In this document: positions 12,480 through 15,775 of the stretch, one piece after another
Numbering within the stretch: the stretch's first letter is position 1
Layout: every line of letters begins with the position of its first letter
Origin: Oscillospiraceae bacterium
GTDB lineage: Bacteria; Bacillota; Clostridia; Oscillospirales; Ruminococcaceae
Assembly: GCA_031253365.1 (NCBI GenBank)
Contig: JAIRWE010000082.1
Span: 1-15,775, forward strand
Direction of reading: 5' to 3'
DNA length: 15,775 nt
Position numbers and translations under genes: made by a program
The notes under the pieces: generated by a model
What the model saw: only the letters and a program-made list of their open reading frames with translations
What the model was told of the DNA's origin: nothing
Database searches by the model: none

Positions 12480-14255
12480 TCAGGGCAGGTCAATTTTCAA
12501 AAGCAGTTCATCCAGTTGTTTTTTGTCAACGCGCGCGGGACATTCCGACATCAATTCGCTTGCGTCTTTGGCTTTCGGAAAAGCCGTAACATCGCGCAGG
12601 CTTTCCGCGCCGCACAGCACCATGACAAGGCGGTCCAAACCTATTCCCGCACCCCCGTGCGGCGGTGAGGCGTAACGATAGGCTTCCACCAAAAATCCGA
12701 ATTTGGCGGCGATTTCCTCCCTGGTAAGCCCTAACGCCTCAAACATACGCTCCTGCAATTCGTAATCGGTTATGCGTATGGAACCCGACAGCAGTTCCAC
12801 GCCGTTCAGCACTAAATCGTAGGCTTTGGCGTAAACCTTTTCGGGGGCGGTTTCCACGTATTGCAGCGTTTCATCGGTGGGACAGGTGAACGGGTGGTGC
12901 ATCGCGTCCCATCGCCCCGTTTCTTCGTTTTGCTCAAAGAAGGGCATATCGGTTATCCAAACATAATTGAACCCGTCGGATATAATTCCCAGTTTTTCCG
13001 CGACATTTTTGCGAAGCGCGCCTAAAACGGGCAGGACTGTCTTATTTTTTCCGGCGGCAATCAACGCCACGTCGCCTTTTTCGCAGTTTAAGGCGTTGAT
13101 GATTTCCGTAAGCTCGCCGTCCGATATGAACTTAGAGAAAGAACAGACGGGAGCTTCTTCATTGAAGCGGATATATGCAAGCCCCTGAGCGCCGATTCCG
13201 CGCGCAAATTCAGTCAGTTTGTCAAGCTCTTTCCTTGTAAGCGTTTGCGCGGCGGAAACCACGCCGCCGGCGCCCTTGGCGACTATTCCGCGAACACTGC
13301 CGCCGGACTTCACGGCGTCGGCGAACGCGCCGAATCCGGAATCCTTTACCGTTTCGGAAATATCAACGATTTTCATGTCGTAGCGGGTGTCGGGCTTATC
13401 CGTGCCGTAAAGCGCCATAGCCTCGTCAAACGTAAGGCGGAGCAAGGGCAGTTCGACTTCAATTCCCTTTATTTCCCGCGTTACGTGTGCCGCGAAGCCT
13501 TCCAGCATTTCAAGGATGTCCGAAACGTCAACGAATGACATTTCCAGGTCAATCTGGGTAAATTCCGGTTGCCTGTCGGCGCGTAAATCCTCGTCACGGT
13601 AGCATCTCGCAAACTGGATATATCTGTCAAACCCGCTAATCATCAGTAATTGCTTGTAAATCTGCGGCGATTGCGGCAGCGCGTAGAATTTCCCCGCGTG
13701 CAGACGGCTGGGAACGAGGTAGTCCCGCGCGCCTTCCGGCGTGGATTTTATAAACGTCGGCGTTTCTATCTCTATGAAACCGTTCTTGTAAAAGTATTCA
13801 CGCGCCGCCAGAACGGTTTTATGCCGTATAATCAAGTTGTCTTGTAGCTGCTTGCGCCTTAAATCGAGATAGCGATACCTTAGCCTCAGTTCTTCCCCTA
13901 CTTTAGTGTCGTCGGTTATTTCAAAAGGCGGGGTTTGCGCTTTTGAAAGTATGCGAAGCTCGGATACGAGGATTTCCACACCGCCCGTTTTGATGTCCTT
14001 GTTCACACTCTCGCGCTCGCGAAGTACGCCCTTTGCCATAAGCACGTACTCTGAGCGGACGGTTTTCGCCGCGTCAAAAGCGTCTTTGGATGTTGTTTCA
14101 TCCGCGACAAGTTGAATGACGCCGGTTCTGTCACGCAGGTCAATGAAGATGATTCCGCCCTTGTCGCGGATACGCTTCACAAAGCCGCCGACGACAAGCT
14201 CGTTCCCTATCCCGTTTGTCTCGCCGCAGTAATGCGTTCTCTTTAATCCAAGCAT
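12480..14255 (-). CDS. aspS: Aspartyl-tRNA synthetase
   Basis: This 591-residue class IIb synthetase attaches aspartate to tRNA. ATG 14255 is chosen over an upstream in-frame start at 14297: GGAGGA lies five bases upstream, and the protein begins MLGLKRTHYCGETN, as bacterial AspRS does. The N-terminal OB-fold has VKRIRDKGGIIFIDLRDRTG. Motif 1 lies around HKTVLAAREYFYKNGFIEIE. Motif 2 is RCYRDEDLRADRQPEFTQID. The bacterial GAD insertion follows, and motif 3 is GAGIGLDRLVMVL. Length is normal for the bacterial type. The usual partner hisS is not in the window; aspS instead sits between scpA and obg. Whether it also charges tRNA-Asn cannot be decided here. Confidence 0.97.
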   Translation of the reverse strand: MLGLKRTHYCGETNGIGNELVVGGFVKRIRDKGGIIFIDLRDRTGVIQLVADETTSKDAFDAAKTVRSEYVLMAKGVLRERESVNKDIKTGGVEILVSELRILSKAQTPPFEITDDTKVGEELRLRYRYLDLRRKQLQDNLIIRHKTVLAAREYFYKNGFIEIETPTFIKSTPEGARDYLVPSRLHAGKFYALPQSPQIYKQLLMISGFDRYIQFARCYRDEDLRADRQPEFTQIDLEMSFVDVSDILEMLEGFAAHVTREIKGIEVELPLLRLTFDEAMALYGTDKPDTRYDMKIVDISETVKDSGFGAFADAVKSGGSVRGIVAKGAGGVVSAAQTLTRKELDKLTEFARGIGAQGLAYIRFNEEAPVCSFSKFISDGELTEIINALNCEKGDVALIAAGKNKTVLPVLGALRKNVAEKLGIISDGFNYVWITDMPFFEQNEETGRWDAMHHPFTCPTDETLQYVETAPEKVYAKAYDLVLNGVELLSGSIRITDYELQERMFEALGLTREEIAAKFGFLVEAYRYASPPHGGAGIGLDRLVMVLCGAESLRDVTAFPKAKDASELMSECPARVDKKQLDELLLKIDLP

Positions 14256-14271
14256 AGTTTCCTCCGTAGTG

Positions 14272-14967
14272 TCATAAAGGCTCCGAACTGAATTCAAGGT
14301 ATTCCAAATTTTTTGAAAACCTGACCCTCCCGTGGCTTGATAATTCCAGCAACGCCAGAAACGTGGCGACCTGTTCCGAGCGTTTTTGCCCGAGGAACAG
14401 CTTTTTTATCTCCAATCTGCCGAGACGTCTGATTTGTTTGAGTACATAGACTATTTTCGTGAAAACGCTGACGTATGTTATATTCAGCGTTTCGGTAACG
14501 GAAGGCGGCGGCTCGTTTTTAAGTTTGTCCCTTCCGATAACGGCGTCAAGCGCTTCGATAAGTTCGTCCGCGGTATGCGTCAACGCGTAATCGCCGCCCG
14601 CGTCGTCCGACAACGGTTCCCTTACCAATACGTCGCCGCCGATAAAAAACTCGCGCAGACGCGCCGCCGCCGCTTTGCACAAAGCGTATTCAATCAGCGC
14701 GCCCTCCAGCTCTTTTTTCAGCTGTTCGGCTTCATGTTTGGGCAAAAGCGACGCGGTTTTGATGTATATAAGGCGCGCCGCCGCTTCCATAAACTCGCCC
14801 GCAAGTATTATATCGGCGTCTTGCGCTTCGTCAAGATATTTTAAGAACTGTTCCAGCAAAACGGTAATTTCGATGTCTTGAATATCCAGTTTATGCTTGG
14901 CAATCAGCGAAAGCATGAGGTCGAGCGGCCCCTCAAAAATTTCTGTCTTAAAACTTAATTCTTTCAC
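14272..14967 (-). CDS. scpA: Segregation and condensation protein A (kleisin)
   Basis: ScpA is the kleisin that bridges the SMC heads and binds ScpB. The 231-residue protein begins FKTEIFEGPLDLMLSLIAKH, the family hallmark, followed by LDIQDIEITVLLEQFLKYL and GEFMEAAARLIYIKTASLLP. The C-terminal winged helix ends with ATFLALLELSSHGRVRF. The start is GTG 14967 with GAGGGG upstream. It lies ten bases after the site-2 protease gene and 16 bases before aspS. In many Firmicutes scpB follows directly; here it does not and lies on the other strand at 6352. Cys and His codons are few and no frame damage is seen. Confidence 0.96.
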   Translation of the reverse strand: MKELSFKTEIFEGPLDLMLSLIAKHKLDIQDIEITVLLEQFLKYLDEAQDADIILAGEFMEAAARLIYIKTASLLPKHEAEQLKKELEGALIEYALCKAAAARLREFFIGGDVLVREPLSDDAGGDYALTHTADELIEALDAVIGRDKLKNEPPPSVTETLNITYVSVFTKIVYVLKQIRRLGRLEIKKLFLGQKRSEQVATFLALLELSSHGRVRFSKNLEYLEFSSEPL

Positions 14968-14977
14968 GGCAAGCCCC

Positions 14978-15667
14978 TCATACGATAAAAAACGTGGCTA
15001 AATCCAGCCCTTTCATAATATATTCGCCGAGGAAACTTATAACTCTCGAAAGTATATAAGGAGGGAAAAATATCAGCGCCAAGAAAACAATCCTAACAAT
15101 CATCATATTTCTCTCCATGAAAATTATATGCCGCGTTTTCATAAAATAAAAAATTATTTTTGAACCGTCAAGCGGCGGTATCGGGAATAGGTTAAACACC
15201 GCGAGATACACGCTCATTCTCGCGATTAACTCAAATGCGTAACCCATATAGAACATGGCTTGCTGGTCTTGATGATAGTTTAAATAGCATATCTTCGCTA
15301 TGATTACGAAAATCAAGGACAAAAGTATATTTGAAACCGGACCCGCCGCCGCCGTCAACGACACAAACCCCCTCAGAGTAACCTTGCGGGTGGCGTTTCG
15401 CGGTTCCACGGGAACGGGCTTCGCCCACCCGAACGACATAATGAACATACACAGCGTTCCCATCGGGTCAAGGTGCGCGAGAGGGTTGAGAGTCAATCGC
15501 CCCTGTCTTTGCGCCGTTTCGTCGCCGAGCAGTTTCGCGGCTAAGGCGTGCGCGGATTCATGAAACGGGAAAAGCACGAGGATAATCGCGATTACCGAAA
15601 AAAATTGTATCGCGACCACAATGGGCGGCGACCCGTCGAACAGTGAATAAATCGGACCTCTAAACAT
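14978..15667 (-). CDS. Site-2 protease family (M50) membrane metalloprotease
   Basis: This 229-residue polytopic membrane protein belongs to the M50 family. The zinc site is HESAH at 36-40 within a hydrophobic segment, with the third ligand Asp167 in NLFPIPPLDG (159-168). Several membrane segments are visible: about 17-35, 70-80 (partial), 103-127, 140-165 and 186-207. These proteases cut substrates within the membrane, but the target of this short type (without a PDZ domain) is unknown. ATG 15667 has AAAGGA seven bases upstream. It heads the minus-strand unit with scpA, a pairing common in Firmicutes. Confidence 0.93.
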   Translation of the reverse strand: MFRGPIYSLFDGSPPIVVAIQFFSVIAIILVLFPFHESAHALAAKLLGDETAQRQGRLTLNPLAHLDPMGTLCMFIMSFGWAKPVPVEPRNATRKVTLRGFVSLTAAAGPVSNILLSLIFVIIAKICYLNYHQDQQAMFYMGYAFELIARMSVYLAVFNLFPIPPLDGSKIIFYFMKTRHIIFMERNMMIVRIVFLALIFFPPYILSRVISFLGEYIMKGLDLATFFIV

Positions 15668-15775
15668 TATGTGTTCCTTTCAGAAAAATTAGACCTCTTG
15701 CGAAACTAAATTGTGGTGGATTTTTGCGTGGATTTTTCGTCAGACAAGGCAATTTTGACGATAATATCCGCGATA
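15668..15775. other. Window-edge intergenic region with a short direct repeat
   Basis: No gene is visible in the last 108 bases. The protease ribosome site lies at its left end. A 10-base direct repeat (gtggattttt) occurs at 15716-15725 and 15728-15737. The segment agacctcttgcgaaac at 15691-15706 resembles the ends of some IS5-like elements from memory, but neither a second end nor a transposase is in view. A promoter for the minus-strand unit is expected here, but I saw no convincing pair of boxes. Confidence 0.35.

Noticed and set aside
1..15775. tRNA, rRNA or riboswitch
   Set aside because: No cloverleaf, rRNA core or recognisable riboswitch consensus was seen; metA is coupled to folA with no leader that could hold a SAM riboswitch.

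Overview
This is a compact bacterial segment with about 20 protein genes, no rRNA or tRNA, and no intergenic gap over 300 bases. The content points to an endospore-forming Firmicute of the class Clostridia: a GerW/YtfJ spore protein beside a DUF2953 protein and ScpB, Mini-RNase III, a clostridial-type ECF sigma factor with a membrane partner, strong AGGAGG-like ribosome sites and frequent GTG/TTG starts. No species can be named from the sequence alone.

Region 1 (1-3670, plus strand) is a tightly packed metabolic cluster: the 3' end of aspartate kinase, thymidylate synthase thyA, dihydrofolate reductase folA, homoserine O-acetyltransferase metA (Glu111 form) and the queuosine gene queA. ThyA and FolA form the usual dTMP/tetrahydrofolate cycle. 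LysC and MetA act on the aspartate-to-methionine route. queA carries an in-frame amber codon at codon 7, inside an otherwise intact family N-terminus.

Region 2 (3639-5000) is the oddest part. A RelE/HigB-like toxin plus XRE antitoxin pair is followed by a second, diverged unit with a toxin remnant and an intact antitoxin. Each unit starts with a copy of the 3' end of queA fused to a near-consensus promoter; the first 40 bases are identical in both units. A third, 20-base copy of the queA tail closes the array. The repeats are almost unchanged while the proteins are only about half identical. The two promoters differ completely in an 8-base core between -35 and -10.

Region 3 (5080-8650, plus strand) holds yjbQ overlapping a RlaP-type nucleotidyltransferase, then a strong extended -10 promoter bracketed by an inverted repeat, and the scpB-DUF2953-gerW-unknown operon.

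Region 4 (8645-8713) is a perfect 33-bp-arm palindrome shared by the ends of two convergent genes.

Region 5 (8695-15667, minus strand), in transcription order, is an M50 site-2 protease, scpA, aspS, obg, mrnC, then a hairpin, an ECF sigma factor and its membrane-anchored putative anti-sigma partner.

scpA and scpB, normally neighbours, lie on opposite strands here. A 16-base sequence occurs in inverted orientation just before scpB and just before obg. Inverting the DNA between the two copies would put scpB-DUF2953-gerW downstream of protease-scpA-aspS, so this may be an old or still active inversion. The strongest candidates for something undescribed are the queA-tail toxin-antitoxin array, the amber codon in queA and the scpB/obg inversion footprint.
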